Shown one piece after another: positions 55,627 through 64,000 of a stretch of 64,000 bases of DNA (position 1 is its first letter; each line of letters opens with the position of its first letter). The stretch comes from Oceanobacillus saliphilus (GTDB lineage: Bacteria > Bacillota > Bacilli > Bacillales > Amphibacillaceae): the NCBI RefSeq assembly GCF_023522835.1, contig NZ_JALCZU010000001.1:124001-188000 (forward strand). The letters run 5' to 3'. The notes under the pieces were generated by a model. The model saw nothing but the letters and a program-made list of their open reading frames with translations. It was not told where the DNA came from and did no database searches. A program made the position numbers and the translations under genes.

Positions 55627-56727
55627 TTATTCTCCAAAGTTCTCTGCTAGATAGTCAAAGATCCATGCTTCGATGTCTGGATCTAGTTCTGGTTGGATAA
55701 TGCTTGCGATTAAATCAACAAGCTCTTGACCAACGACTGGTTCATAACCGCCAAGTACATCTTCGCCATCTTCAACAAAGCTCGGATCCGCTGCTAAATT
55801 TTCTGCACCCTCTTGCAATAATCGAATCGCTTCTTCTGGTGTCTCATTTTTTGTCCAAAGAACTTTTTGAATGGTAAATCCTCTTGATGCAACAACTTCA
55901 AATGCATCCCATATTTCACCTGATGGTTCTTTCCCATAAACTTCTTCATAGAATTCTTTCAGGTTTGGCAGATCTGGGAATGCTGGGTCTCTAATAATAT
56001 TTCCATCTGAATCAAAGTGTCCGAATGAATACAATGGAATTGCTTCTCCGTTTTCAACGAGCGGTTCAACGCTTGATAAATATGCTGCAGTTGTCTGATA
56101 GTTTAAACTTGACTCTCCTTGTTCAAATGCAACACGGGCAGGACCACTTCCCTCATAGCCTAATAGCGCCTGTACATCAAGTCCAAGTACATCAAATGAC
56201 ATTAATGGAACAAGGTCAAGACCTGTAGCACTTTGTCCAGAATATACGAGATCTGCTGGGTCCACATTCAAGATATCAGCAGGCTCCTCATAGCCAATAT
56301 CTGCTGAAATGAATACGACACCACCAGCTGGAACACCAAGAATGGGCGTTAGTTCACTAAATTCATAATTAACACCCTCTGTGCCTAATAAGTGGTTTGT
56401 AATGGTAGAACCACTTGACCAGATCAGACTGTAACCATCTGCATCACGAAGGCCAAAGTACTCATTCATTCCAATCACACTTCCTGCACCAGGAATGTTT
56501 GTTACTTGTACAGAAGGATTCCCTGCAATATGGTCACTTAAGAATGGTGCAACATAACGGCCTAATACGTCAGAACCCCCGCCAGCATCATATGGAATAA
56601 CCGTCTCTATATTCTCACCGCTGTAATAGTTCTCATCTGAATCAGCGTCTGCCTCGTTATCCCCGCAAGCTGCAAGTACAAGTATCGATGAAAGCGTTAC
56701 CAATAAAAGTAAAATAAGTCTTTTCAT
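55627..56727 (-). CDS. tctC: Tripartite tricarboxylate transporter substrate-binding lipoprotein TctC
   Basis: 366 residues. Lipoprotein signal with LVLAAC (Cys21), then a Bug/TctC binding fold: VIPYDAGGGSDVLGRYVAPFL, VTNIPGAGSVIGMNE and GYEGSGPARVAFEQGE are the phosphate-loop-like carboxylate-binding segments. It captures the carboxylate outside the cell. Start at 56727 is preferred (GAGGGAGAG, 7 bases); a TTG 18 bases earlier lies on the ribosome site. Confidence 0.92.
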   Translation of the reverse strand: MKRLILLLLVTLSSILVLAACGDNEADADSDENYYSGENIETVIPYDAGGGSDVLGRYVAPFLSDHIAGNPSVQVTNIPGAGSVIGMNEYFGLRDADGYSLIWSSGSTITNHLLGTEGVNYEFSELTPILGVPAGGVVFISADIGYEEPADILNVDPADLVYSGQSATGLDLVPLMSFDVLGLDVQALLGYEGSGPARVAFEQGESSLNYQTTAAYLSSVEPLVENGEAIPLYSFGHFDSDGNIIRDPAFPDLPNLKEFYEEVYGKEPSGEIWDAFEVVASRGFTIQKVLWTKNETPEEAIRLLQEGAENLAADPSFVEDGEDVLGGYEPVVGQELVDLIASIIQPELDPDIEAWIFDYLAENFGE

Positions 56728-56838
56728 TATATTTCTCTCCCTCAAATTTAATTTTCAAAATAAATACCCCTTGAACACTTTTGATTTAACGTTACTATTC
56801 CACTTCTTTCGCCTATCACCTACTTTAAAGAACACATA

Positions 56839-57741
56839 TTATTTATCGTCGAGTACGGTTTGTGCAATAGATTCATCAAGCGCTTCATAGTCATAGAGCT
56901 GCAGGGATTCATACAGTTCTTTGCGTGTCTGCATGTTTTCGACGGAGTCTTTTTGTGTTCCCGACTGTTTAATTTCTTCAAAAACTCTTTCTACTGCTTT
57001 AGCAGCTACCCGGAGTGAAGTGACCGGATAGATCACCATTTTATAGCCCCACTCTTCGAATTGTTCTGCAGTGTAATAGGGTGTTTTTCCAAATTCGGTC
57101 ATGTTTGCAAGTAGTGGCACATCCATTGCTTCAGCGAATTGTTTGAATTCTTCTTCGGTCTGCAGTGCTTCCGGGAAGATAGCGTCGGCTCCTGCTTCGA
57201 CATATTGCTTCGCTCTTTCGATTGCGGCATCAATCCCCTCCATTGCTTTTGCATCAGTACGGGCAATGATTACAATCTCTTTATCTGCTTTTCTTGCAGC
57301 CTGCACTTTCTGCATCATTTCCTCTGTGGAAACAATTTTCTTTCCGTTTAAATGCCCGCATTTCTTTGGCAGGTCCTGATCCTCAATCTGGATTGCTGCT
57401 ACTCCGGCATCGGCAAGCTCTTTTACCGTTCTTGTTACGTTTAAGACACTGCCAAATCCAGTATCAATATCAACGAGCATCGGCAGATTTGTAGCACGGA
57501 TAATTTCCCTAGCCCTTGTTACAAGCTCTGTCAATGTGATGATTCCGAGGTCCGGCATACCTAGACTCGCTGAGAAAGCACCGCCGGACAAATAGATTGC
57601 TGGAAAATCAACTTTCTTTGCGATAATCCCGGTCATAGCATCATGTGCACCAGGCATTTGGATGATGCCTGGGTGTTCTTTTAACAGATGGCGAAATTGC
57701 TGGGCTTGTGTAAGTTCTTGTTCATTCACTAACCATGTCAT
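56839..57741 (-). CDS. prpB: Methylisocitrate lyase (PrpB; PEP mutase/isocitrate lyase family)
   Basis: 300 residues. Substrate and metal residues are in LVDIDTGFGS and IQIEDQDLPKKCGHLNGK, where KKCGH carries the catalytic Cys. PrpB cleaves 2-methylisocitrate to pyruvate and succinate; homologues cleave 2,3-dimethylmalate or oxaloacetate, so the substrate is inferred from the neighbours. AAGGAG precedes ATG 57741. It is 36 bases downstream of the MmgE/PrpD gene. Confidence 0.9.
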   Translation of the reverse strand: MTWLVNEQELTQAQQFRHLLKEHPGIIQMPGAHDAMTGIIAKKVDFPAIYLSGGAFSASLGMPDLGIITLTELVTRAREIIRATNLPMLVDIDTGFGSVLNVTRTVKELADAGVAAIQIEDQDLPKKCGHLNGKKIVSTEEMMQKVQAARKADKEIVIIARTDAKAMEGIDAAIERAKQYVEAGADAIFPEALQTEEEFKQFAEAMDVPLLANMTEFGKTPYYTAEQFEEWGYKMVIYPVTSLRVAAKAVERVFEEIKQSGTQKDSVENMQTRKELYESLQLYDYEALDESIAQTVLDDK

Positions 57742-57777
57742 TGAATTTTACTCCTTTTCTCTCTAAAATTTCATTGT

Positions 57778-59178
57778 CTACTCTGCTTTCACTGCTTCTT
57801 TCAGTATGAAGTGCTTATAGAGCGCATCATAATCTTTCATATTTTCAAATTCCCATAGGGTTTCCAGACTATTATTCTGCTGTTCTGCTGTGAGTGCACC
57901 TCCCGTTAAACGTTTATACTTATCAACGATTTGTTCATCGGTCATCGGGTTCCCGCTATGGCCTGCCGGATGTTTTACAAGTTTCTCCAGTTTTTCTCCA
58001 GTTTTCAATGTAAGGGTGATTCGGTTCGGGTTCCCATCCGGATAACCTGCATTCATTTCGTCTGTTACTTCAATGGTGATCATCGTTTTGAGTCTATTCC
58101 GTGTTGTTTCATTGCTTAAACGTTCTTTGTCGAATGTATCCAGATCGATTTTCCCGTCTTCCAGGGCAACAACCGTAATATACGGCAGGGAATGATCCGC
58201 AGTTGCTCTTGTTTTTGGCGCCCATTTCTGTTCATCTTTTGCAAGAATATCGTACGCCATTTGGAATGTTTCGACATGAATCTGTTCAATATCTTCAAAT
58301 GAATCGATTTCTTCATTTAATGCAAGTGCTGCTTCAATCGCACTTTGTGTCATGTACTCTACTGCCCAATTTTTAACATATGTCTGTAAAATACGAATCG
58401 GGCGATCTGCTTTTTCAAATTGTCTGATGACATCTTCTGCGTCGAGTTTTTGATTCAGCAGCTGATAATTCACACCCATCGTACCTTCAATTGGTTCGTA
58501 TGGTCCCTCCATGCCTGCTTCAGCAAGTTGCAATGCGAATACTGCATTACGGGCAGCATTTGATGCCGCGGCTCCCTTCCACATGGAAATCTCTCCATTA
58601 CGGGTCTGACGCATGGCTGCATGTGGCACGATTGCCAAAGCGATTGCCTGCTCTGTTTCTTCCTGTGAAAGCTTTAAAAGATTCGCTCCGCCTGCGACAG
58701 TTGCGAGTGTAATATAATTGACGTGATCCCAGCCATTATTTTTCAGGCTTGCTGCATCACAGAAAATGACGCTTGTTTCATAGGCAACCGTAATTGCTGT
58801 GATTAAATCTTTTGCCGGAAGTTTCCTAGCTTCCGCGAGTGCAAGCAGTGGTGCGATCGTATCGCTTGGATGCTGTGGCTCAACAGATAAATACGTATCA
58901 TTAAAATCCAGATAGCGGATTGCTGTACCATTGGCCAATGTTGCGATATCTGCATTCACTTTCCGGTTGGTACCAATAATTGTTGCTCCCCGGTCTGTCT
59001 CATACTGTGAAGCAAGTTTTCTTGCGGCAATGGTTGCATCCTGGTCGTACCCAGAAACGAGGCAGCCTAACGTATCAATGATTCTTCTTTTGGTTTCGCT
59101 GATTACGTCCTCTGATAAATCTTCATATGTGACTCTCCCAGCAAATGCTGCGATTGCACGTGTAACACGATCTGACAT
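57778..59178 (-). CDS. MmgE/PrpD-family dehydratase
   Basis: 466 residues, typical size. RRIIDTLGCLVSGYDQDA, NGTAIRYLDFNDTYLSVEPQHPSD and PHAAMRQTRNGEISMWKGAAASNAA are the family hallmarks. Members dehydrate 2-methylcitrate to 2-methyl-cis-aconitate, or handle citrate/aconitate analogues (including cis-aconitate decarboxylase relatives). AAGGAGAT lies 6 bases before ATG 59178, 22 bases after the aconitase stop. Confidence 0.9.
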   Translation of the reverse strand: MSDRVTRAIAAFAGRVTYEDLSEDVISETKRRIIDTLGCLVSGYDQDATIAARKLASQYETDRGATIIGTNRKVNADIATLANGTAIRYLDFNDTYLSVEPQHPSDTIAPLLALAEARKLPAKDLITAITVAYETSVIFCDAASLKNNGWDHVNYITLATVAGGANLLKLSQEETEQAIALAIVPHAAMRQTRNGEISMWKGAAASNAARNAVFALQLAEAGMEGPYEPIEGTMGVNYQLLNQKLDAEDVIRQFEKADRPIRILQTYVKNWAVEYMTQSAIEAALALNEEIDSFEDIEQIHVETFQMAYDILAKDEQKWAPKTRATADHSLPYITVVALEDGKIDLDTFDKERLSNETTRNRLKTMITIEVTDEMNAGYPDGNPNRITLTLKTGEKLEKLVKHPAGHSGNPMTDEQIVDKYKRLTGGALTAEQQNNSLETLWEFENMKDYDALYKHFILKEAVKAE

Positions 59179-59200
59179 TTTTATATCTCCTTACTGCATA

Positions 59201-61930
59201 TTATTTTTTATTTTTTTCCAGGCTTGGCATTTTATCTCGTAATATCTTCTGCAGAATGCCTCCCTGACGGAAATATTCAATTTCCACTTCATTATCCATA
59301 CGGGCAATTGCCTCAAAGGTAATTTCTTCATTTCTGCTGTTTGTTACGGTCACTGTAATCGCTTCATTTGGCTGAATTGCTTCGTGGAGCGCGATATCAA
59401 ACTGCTCACTGCCATCAAGGCCAAGCGTTGCCGCGTTCTCTCCTTTTGCAAATATGAGCGGGAGTACGCCCATCATAACAAGGTTCGATCGGTGAATTCT
59501 TTCAAAACTTTCAGCAATCACAGCTTTTACACCAAGCAGTCTCGTTCCTTTTGCCGCCCAGTCACGGGATGAACCCATTCCATAATCTTTTCCGCCAATA
59601 ACGATAAGTCCTGTGCCGGTTTCTTTATATTTTTGCGCGGCATCGTAAATTGGCATGACTTCATCTGTTAGCCAGTATGTTGTCATTCCGCCCTCTGTTC
59701 CAGGTGCGAGGCGATTACGTAAACGGATATTTGCAAATGTTCCGCGCATCATGATTTCATGATTTCCTCTTCTGGATCCGTAAGAGTTAAAATGACGTGG
59801 GGACACGCCTTTCTCCTGCAGGAACTTGCCCGCCGGTGCCTGCATTGGGATCGCTCCAGCCGGTGAAATATGGTCCGTTGTTACCGTATCTCCTAGCATA
59901 GCGATTGCTCTTAAGCCAGACAGTTTCGTGATTGGTGCGACTTCATGGGTTAAATCCTGGAAAAATGTAGGGTTCTGTATATAGGTAGAATACTCATCAA
60001 ATTGATAAACCGGATCCTGTTTCAAGTCCACTGCATTCCACTGTTCATTGGATTCATACAGTCCCTGATATTCATCGATAAATATTTCCGGATTCACGAT
60101 CTTCTCGATCAGCTGATTAATTTCACCGATTGACGGCCAGATATCTTTCAGGTAAACCGGCTGACCAGATGGATCATGTCCTAACGGATCCTCCATTAAG
60201 TTTGTATTCACTGTTCCTGTCAGCGCATAAGCCACAACAAGCGGCGGTGATGCCAGATAATTCGCTCTTGTGAGCGGATGAATCCTTCCTTCAAAGTTAC
60301 GGTTTCCGGAAAGTACCGAAGAAACAATCAGATTTTTTTCCGTAATCGCTTCTTCAATTTCCGGATCTAGCGGACCTGAATTCCCCATGCATGTGGTACA
60401 GCCATAACCCGTCAGATTAAATCCGAGCTGATCCAGGTACGGTGTCAGTCCCGATGCATCGAGATACCTTGTAACCACTTTTGAACCCGGTGCGAGGGAT
60501 GTTTTGACAAAGTCCGGTACAGTCAGACCTTTTGCTATCGCATTTTTAGCAAGCAGTCCTGCTGCTAACATTACATGCGGATTGGAGGTATTCGTACATG
60601 ACGTGATTGCTGCAATGACAACGGACCCTGTTTTTAAAGTGGATGTATTGCCATTTGCATGCTGCACTTCCGACTGCTTTTTTAGTTCGTCTGCCGACAG
60701 GTCATATCCCTGTTCTTCCACAGGGGCCTGAAGTGATTGATGGAACGCCTCCTTCATCCCCGATAAAGGTGTTAAATCCTGCGGGCGTTTTGGACCGGAA
60801 ACGTTCGGCTCCAGTTCTGCCAGGTTCACTTCAATTGTTTCTGTATATTCCGGTTCGCCCATTTCAGGGGTATACCATAAATCATTTTCTTTACAATATT
60901 TTTCAACAAAAGCAATTTGTTCTTCCGGACGCCCGGTCAACCTCAGATAGTTTAATGTTTCATGATCTACCGGGAAGTAGGCAGCTGTTGCGCCATATTC
61001 CGGAGCCATATTGGAAATCGTTGCTCTATCAGCGAGCGGCATATTCTCTAGGCCTTCACCGTAAAACTCCACGAATTTCCCGACAACATTTTTCTGTCTG
61101 AGCACTTGCGTTATTTTTAACGCGAGATCGGTGGCCGTAGTGCCTTCCGGGAAATCACCTTTAAATTTCACCCCGATTACTTCCGGTGCCGGAAAGTGGG
61201 AAGCCTGCCCGAGCATACTTGCTTCTGCTTCAATTCCGCCAACACCCCAGCCAAGGACGCCCAAGCCATTGATCATCGGTGTATGTGAATCTGTTCCGAC
61301 AAGTGTATCGGGAAAGGCATTAAAACTTCCGTCTTCCCGAGGCGTTTTATGTATGACATTTGCCAAATACTCCAAGTTTACCTGGTGAACGATTCCCGTT
61401 GCCGGCGGGACCGCTTTGAAATTTCCAAATGCTTCCTGTGCCCATTTCAAGAAAACATATCGCTCACTATTCCGTTCAAATTCCAGCTCCATATTTTTCT
61501 GAAAAGCGCTCGGTGTTCCGTATTCATCCACTTGCACCGAGTGGTCAATGACAAGATCTACAGGAATTTCTGGATTAATCTGTTCCGGATCGCCTCCTAA
61601 ATCAAGCATTGCTTTTCTGAGAGATGCGAGATCTACAACTGCAGGAACACCTGTTAAATCTTGCAAAATAACGCGTGATGGCTTAAAAGGCACGGTTGTA
61701 GATGTCGAATTTTCCTCTTTTCCCCAATTCAGGAGATTTGTAATATGTTCTTCCTTGATTTGATAGTCATCGAAATTTCTTAAAAGTGACTCGAGTAACA
61801 CACGAATCGAGTAAGGCAAGCGTATGATGTTGTCTTCTCCATTCTCATTCAGGGAACGAAGTCGATGATAATAATACTGCTTTCCATCCAATTCAAACTG
61901 GTTTTCTGTTCCAAGATTTTTTATATGCAT
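59201..61930 (-). CDS. Aconitate hydratase, AcnA/AcnD type
   Basis: 909 residues, the size of AcnA/IRP1. The three [4Fe-4S] cysteines are in [14 protein letters not shown] and [27 protein letters not shown] and [32 protein letters not shown] mark the swivel domain. In this operon it may hydrate or dehydrate the (methyl)citrate substrate as AcnD does, with PrpF fixing the double-bond geometry. The housekeeping aconitase is not distinguishable from sequence alone. AGGAG lies 8 bases before ATG 61930. Confidence 0.92.
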   Translation of the reverse strand: MHIKNLGTENQFELDGKQYYYHRLRSLNENGEDNIIRLPYSIRVLLESLLRNFDDYQIKEEHITNLLNWGKEENSTSTTVPFKPSRVILQDLTGVPAVVDLASLRKAMLDLGGDPEQINPEIPVDLVIDHSVQVDEYGTPSAFQKNMELEFERNSERYVFLKWAQEAFGNFKAVPPATGIVHQVNLEYLANVIHKTPREDGSFNAFPDTLVGTDSHTPMINGLGVLGWGVGGIEAEASMLGQASHFPAPEVIGVKFKGDFPEGTTATDLALKITQVLRQKNVVGKFVEFYGEGLENMPLADRATISNMAPEYGATAAYFPVDHETLNYLRLTGRPEEQIAFVEKYCKENDLWYTPEMGEPEYTETIEVNLAELEPNVSGPKRPQDLTPLSGMKEAFHQSLQAPVEEQGYDLSADELKKQSEVQHANGNTSTLKTGSVVIAAITSCTNTSNPHVMLAAGLLAKNAIAKGLTVPDFVKTSLAPGSKVVTRYLDASGLTPYLDQLGFNLTGYGCTTCMGNSGPLDPEIEEAITEKNLIVSSVLSGNRNFEGRIHPLTRANYLASPPLVVAYALTGTVNTNLMEDPLGHDPSGQPVYLKDIWPSIGEINQLIEKIVNPEIFIDEYQGLYESNEQWNAVDLKQDPVYQFDEYSTYIQNPTFFQDLTHEVAPITKLSGLRAIAMLGDTVTTDHISPAGAIPMQAPAGKFLQEKGVSPRHFNSYGSRRGNHEIMMRGTFANIRLRNRLAPGTEGGMTTYWLTDEVMPIYDAAQKYKETGTGLIVIGGKDYGMGSSRDWAAKGTRLLGVKAVIAESFERIHRSNLVMMGVLPLIFAKGENAATLGLDGSEQFDIALHEAIQPNEAITVTVTNSRNEEITFEAIARMDNEVEIEYFRQGGILQKILRDKMPSLEKNKK

Positions 61931-61972
61931 GATTCTTTCTCCTTTATTCCTGTTGTGCTGTTCTTTCTTTTT

Positions 61973-63019
61973 TTAAACAGGGCTTCTTTTTATCTTTGCA
62001 AAATATGTATTTAATATTGCTGCTGCTTGTTCGATATCTCTCACTGTTACGTCTTTATGCGTCGTCATGCACAGTTGGTTTCCAGCAGTCGTCTTGACCT
62101 TTAATCCTTGTTCGGCAAGTGCATCTTTTATAGCTTCGGCTGAAAAGCGTTCCTTTGACAGATTCAGGAGAACAATGTTTGATTCCACTTGATTCAGCTG
62201 AAAAACTTCTTCTTGCATATGTAGCAGGCTTTTTAGCAGGTAAGCTTTTTCATTATCTTCATGTACGGTTTCAACTCTCTTTAATGCTTCAATCCCTGCC
62301 GCTGCAATGACACCAGCCTGGCGCATGCCGCCTCCAATAAGTTTCCTGACCTTGCGTGCTTCGCTGATAAAAGCTTTACTCCCGCATAACACAGAACCAA
62401 CCGGTGCTCCTAATCCTTTGGAAAGGCAAAACTGGATGGATGCTGCGGGTGCGGCAAGTACTTTGACTGAAGTGTTGAAGTGAGTAGCTGCGTTAAAAAT
62501 CCGGGCACCGTCAATGTGGACGGGCAAATTGTATTCGTTTGCCTTTTTGCAAAAGGCTGCCGTTTCTTTGGCAGATATGCATGTTCCGCCTTTACTACTA
62601 AACGTATTTTCCAAGCACAAGACGCCTAACTTTTCTTTTGGCAGGGTGTCTATGCTTTCAAGCAATGGTCTCCCTGTTTCATCTGACCTGAAGAAAACCG
62701 GCTCGCGTCCGAAATATTCTTTCTGAAAAATCGCACGTTCGCTTTGGTAAATATGACTGTCTGGATCAACACCAATTCTCCCATTGCGCTTCGTGTAAGT
62801 CAGCAGTGCCGTGTGATTCGCCATCGTACCACTGTTGCAAAACAGTGCATCTTCTTTTCTGGTAAGTTTTGCAGCTAAATTCTCTAAGGCGTTTACTGTC
62901 GCGTCTTCGCCTTTTCCTTCAGCATTTGTCCGCCCATCATCCCCGAGTTCCGCTTGCAAGATTGCTTCCATCATTTGAGCTGTCGGCTGTGTGACGGTAT
63001 CACTTCGTAGATCAATCAC
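61973..63019 (-). CDS. Threonine-aldolase-family PLP enzyme
   Basis: 348 residues, fold-type I. Typical stretches are IDLRSDTVTQPTAQMMEAILQAELGDD at the start, CLENTFSSKGGTC, the PLP-Asp in HIDGARIFNAA, and the PLP-Lys in CLSKGLGAPVGSVLCGS. Low-specificity L-threonine aldolases cleave beta-hydroxy amino acids to glycine and an aldehyde. GTG start at 63019 with AGGAG 9 bases upstream. It heads the leftward block, so it may act on an unusual beta-hydroxy amino acid linked to the pathway, or simply share the promoter. Confidence 0.88.
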   Translation of the reverse strand: MIDLRSDTVTQPTAQMMEAILQAELGDDGRTNAEGKGEDATVNALENLAAKLTRKEDALFCNSGTMANHTALLTYTKRNGRIGVDPDSHIYQSERAIFQKEYFGREPVFFRSDETGRPLLESIDTLPKEKLGVLCLENTFSSKGGTCISAKETAAFCKKANEYNLPVHIDGARIFNAATHFNTSVKVLAAPAASIQFCLSKGLGAPVGSVLCGSKAFISEARKVRKLIGGGMRQAGVIAAAGIEALKRVETVHEDNEKAYLLKSLLHMQEEVFQLNQVESNIVLLNLSKERFSAEAIKDALAEQGLKVKTTAGNQLCMTTHKDVTVRDIEQAAAILNTYFAKIKRSPV

Positions 63020-63394
63020 TTGAAATTGCTCCTTTTATTTAGTGATATAATAAGAAGTATGCCTTATGATTTTTCATAATATCTGAGGCTTAATCGATAA
63101 ATGAAATATGCTTTTTGTATCGTTATCGATAAGAAAAAGTGGTAACAGAATTTTAAATGTTTTCTTTTAATTTGTTATTTACTAATAATAGAGAATAGTT
63201 AACATCATGTAAACGTTTTCAATTTAACGTTTATTAAGTTCTTATCGCACATTAAGTTCATTTTGTTCACGGGTGGGGGTGCACGATTTTAAGTGCAACG
63301 TGCGCGGTTTTTGATTCGCACGGACTTCCCGGGAATATTAATGTTATATTATAAAGAATAAATAGAGCATTTGCAGTAGGTATGGAGGGATGTT
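63020..63394. promoter_or_regulatory. Divergent control region of the tricarboxylate block and its LysR regulator
   Basis: 375 bases between the leftward operon and the rightward LysR gene, the usual place for LysR sites and both promoters. 63270-63335 is GC-rich with a cgtgcg..cgcacg hairpin and the word taagtgcaac. No T-N11-A site could be chosen with confidence. Confidence 0.4.
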
Positions 63395-64000
63395 ATGGAT
63401 CAGACAGATTGGGAGATTATTAATCTTTTGTTTGAGGAACAGAATATAACAAAGACCGCAGAGAGAATGTATATTTCGCAGCCTGCACTTACATATCGGA
63501 TAAAAAGTATTGAAAAAAAACTTGGAGTAAAAATAATTCACCGTACAAAGCAGCGTATTAAATTTACACTTGAAGGAGAATACGTCGCAGAGTATGCACA
63601 GAATATGGTTGAACAATATCAAAGTTTGAAAGACAAACTTGAAAATTCGAATGATGATAATAAAGGAACGATACGCATTGGGGTTTCCACCAATTTCGCC
63701 AGATTTATTCTGCCGCAAATTTTAAATGCATTTCTAGAGTTATACCCGGAAGTGCAGTTCCATGTGACGACTTCCTGGAGCGAATCGATTCTTGAAATGG
63801 CAGAAAAGGGAAATATTCATTTAGCAATTGTGCGCGGCGATTTTTTATGGGAACATGAAAAGGTTTTACTGAAAAGAGAACCTATTTCTGTAATCTCTAA
63901 AAAGCCGATCGACATCAAGCGCTTGTCAGATGAACCACGGATCATGTTCCATACAGATCCTGACCTTCAGCAAACTATTGATCATTGGTGGCAGGAAAAT
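63395..64000 (+). CDS. LysR-family regulator (C-terminus outside window)
   Basis: 202 codons to the right edge. The N-terminal winged helix reads ITKTAERMYISQPALTYRIKSIEKKLGVKI, followed by the linker helix and the first effector lobe (TIRIGVSTNFARFILPQILNAFLELYPEV). GGAGGG lies 5 bases before ATG 63395. It is divergent from the threonine-aldolase/aconitase/TctABC block and is its likely activator, responding to a carboxylate (inference). Confidence 0.9.
   Translation, partial: MDQTDWEIINLLFEEQNITKTAERMYISQPALTYRIKSIEKKLGVKIIHRTKQRIKFTLEGEYVAEYAQNMVEQYQSLKDKLENSNDDNKGTIRIGVSTNFARFILPQILNAFLELYPEVQFHVTTSWSESILEMAEKGNIHLAIVRGDFLWEHEKVLLKREPISVISKKPIDIKRLSDEPRIMFHTDPDLQQTIDHWWQEN

Noticed and set aside
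63270-63335. A possible third, inverted copy of the double-hairpin repeat (word taagtgcaac next to a GC-rich hairpin)
   Set aside because: Only 10 bases of the conserved linker match and neither the leader nor the AGCTTTT-type loop is present.
63344-63718. A 124-codon minus-strand frame
   Set aside because: It lies opposite the LysR helix-turn-helix domain, and its Cys/Phe/Ile-rich sequence is typical of an antisense shadow.

Overview
The window looks like chromosome from a low-GC, Gram-positive, motile, aerobic spore-former relative (Bacillaceae, of the Oceanobacillus/Virgibacillus/Gracilibacillus kind). This rests on AT-rich DNA, strong AGGAGG ribosome sites with frequent TTG/GTG starts, CcpA-type cre sites, flagellin genes with a SigD-type promoter, and protein families typical of that group. 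No tRNA, rRNA or CRISPR array was found. Most of the window is catabolic and accessory: blocks of sugar and acid utilisation genes separated by intergenic DNA that carries short palindromic repeats and decayed genes.

Layout. 1-2184: secreted internalin-like leucine-rich-repeat protein (partial). 2662-3368: decayed N-methyltryptophan/sarcosine-oxidase-like gene beside repeat elements. 4180-7581: gluconate module (GntP permease, short 6-phosphogluconate dehydrogenase, divergent RpiR regulator) with cre sites, a TTGTATATACAA palindrome and two copies of a covarying double-hairpin repeat. 7783-9207: small hypothetical genes. 9496-21904: complete galactoside locus (LacZ; GalK-GalE-GalT-GalM; ROK repressor; three-gene sugar ABC transporter). 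Both the gal operon and the transporter operon have a good promoter followed by the same 18-bp palindromic operator. 22544-22943: remnants of pdxA and an IS3-type insertion sequence. 23127-33545: an AI-2 (autoinducer-2) uptake and processing locus (lsrACDBF, with DJ-1-like and class II aldolase genes downstream; divergent lsrR, lsrK and a cupin gene). 34121-36103: secreted D-aminoacylase-like amidohydrolase.

36639-43528 is the most unusual part. Two tandem flagellin genes (with a SigD promoter and CsrA-like leader hairpins) are followed by a canonical group I intron and a separate flagellin C-terminal exon. A second copy of intron plus exon lies about 3.5 kb further on. Between them sit an OLD-family ATPase/TOPRIM nuclease and an unrecognised partner gene broken by one stop codon; after the second copy is a UPF0489 gene. 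The intron next to the second flagellin gene has a guide sequence that pairs with the end of that gene's reading frame, so splicing would swap the flagellin C-terminus in frame.

43779-46403: periplasmic/Tat-type gluconate-2-dehydrogenase pair (GMC oxidoreductase plus subunit 3). 47733-63019: an isocitrate/isopropylmalate-dehydrogenase-like gene facing a long co-directional block for a tricarboxylate: TctABC importer, AcnA-type aconitase, MmgE/PrpD, PrpB lyase, PrpF isomerase, AEC and AbrB membrane proteins, an Asp/Glu-racemase-family protein and a threonine-aldolase-family enzyme, with a divergent LysR regulator (63395 to the window edge). It lacks a methylcitrate synthase, which suggests that an external (methyl)tricarboxylate is imported and cleaved, probably to pyruvate plus succinate.
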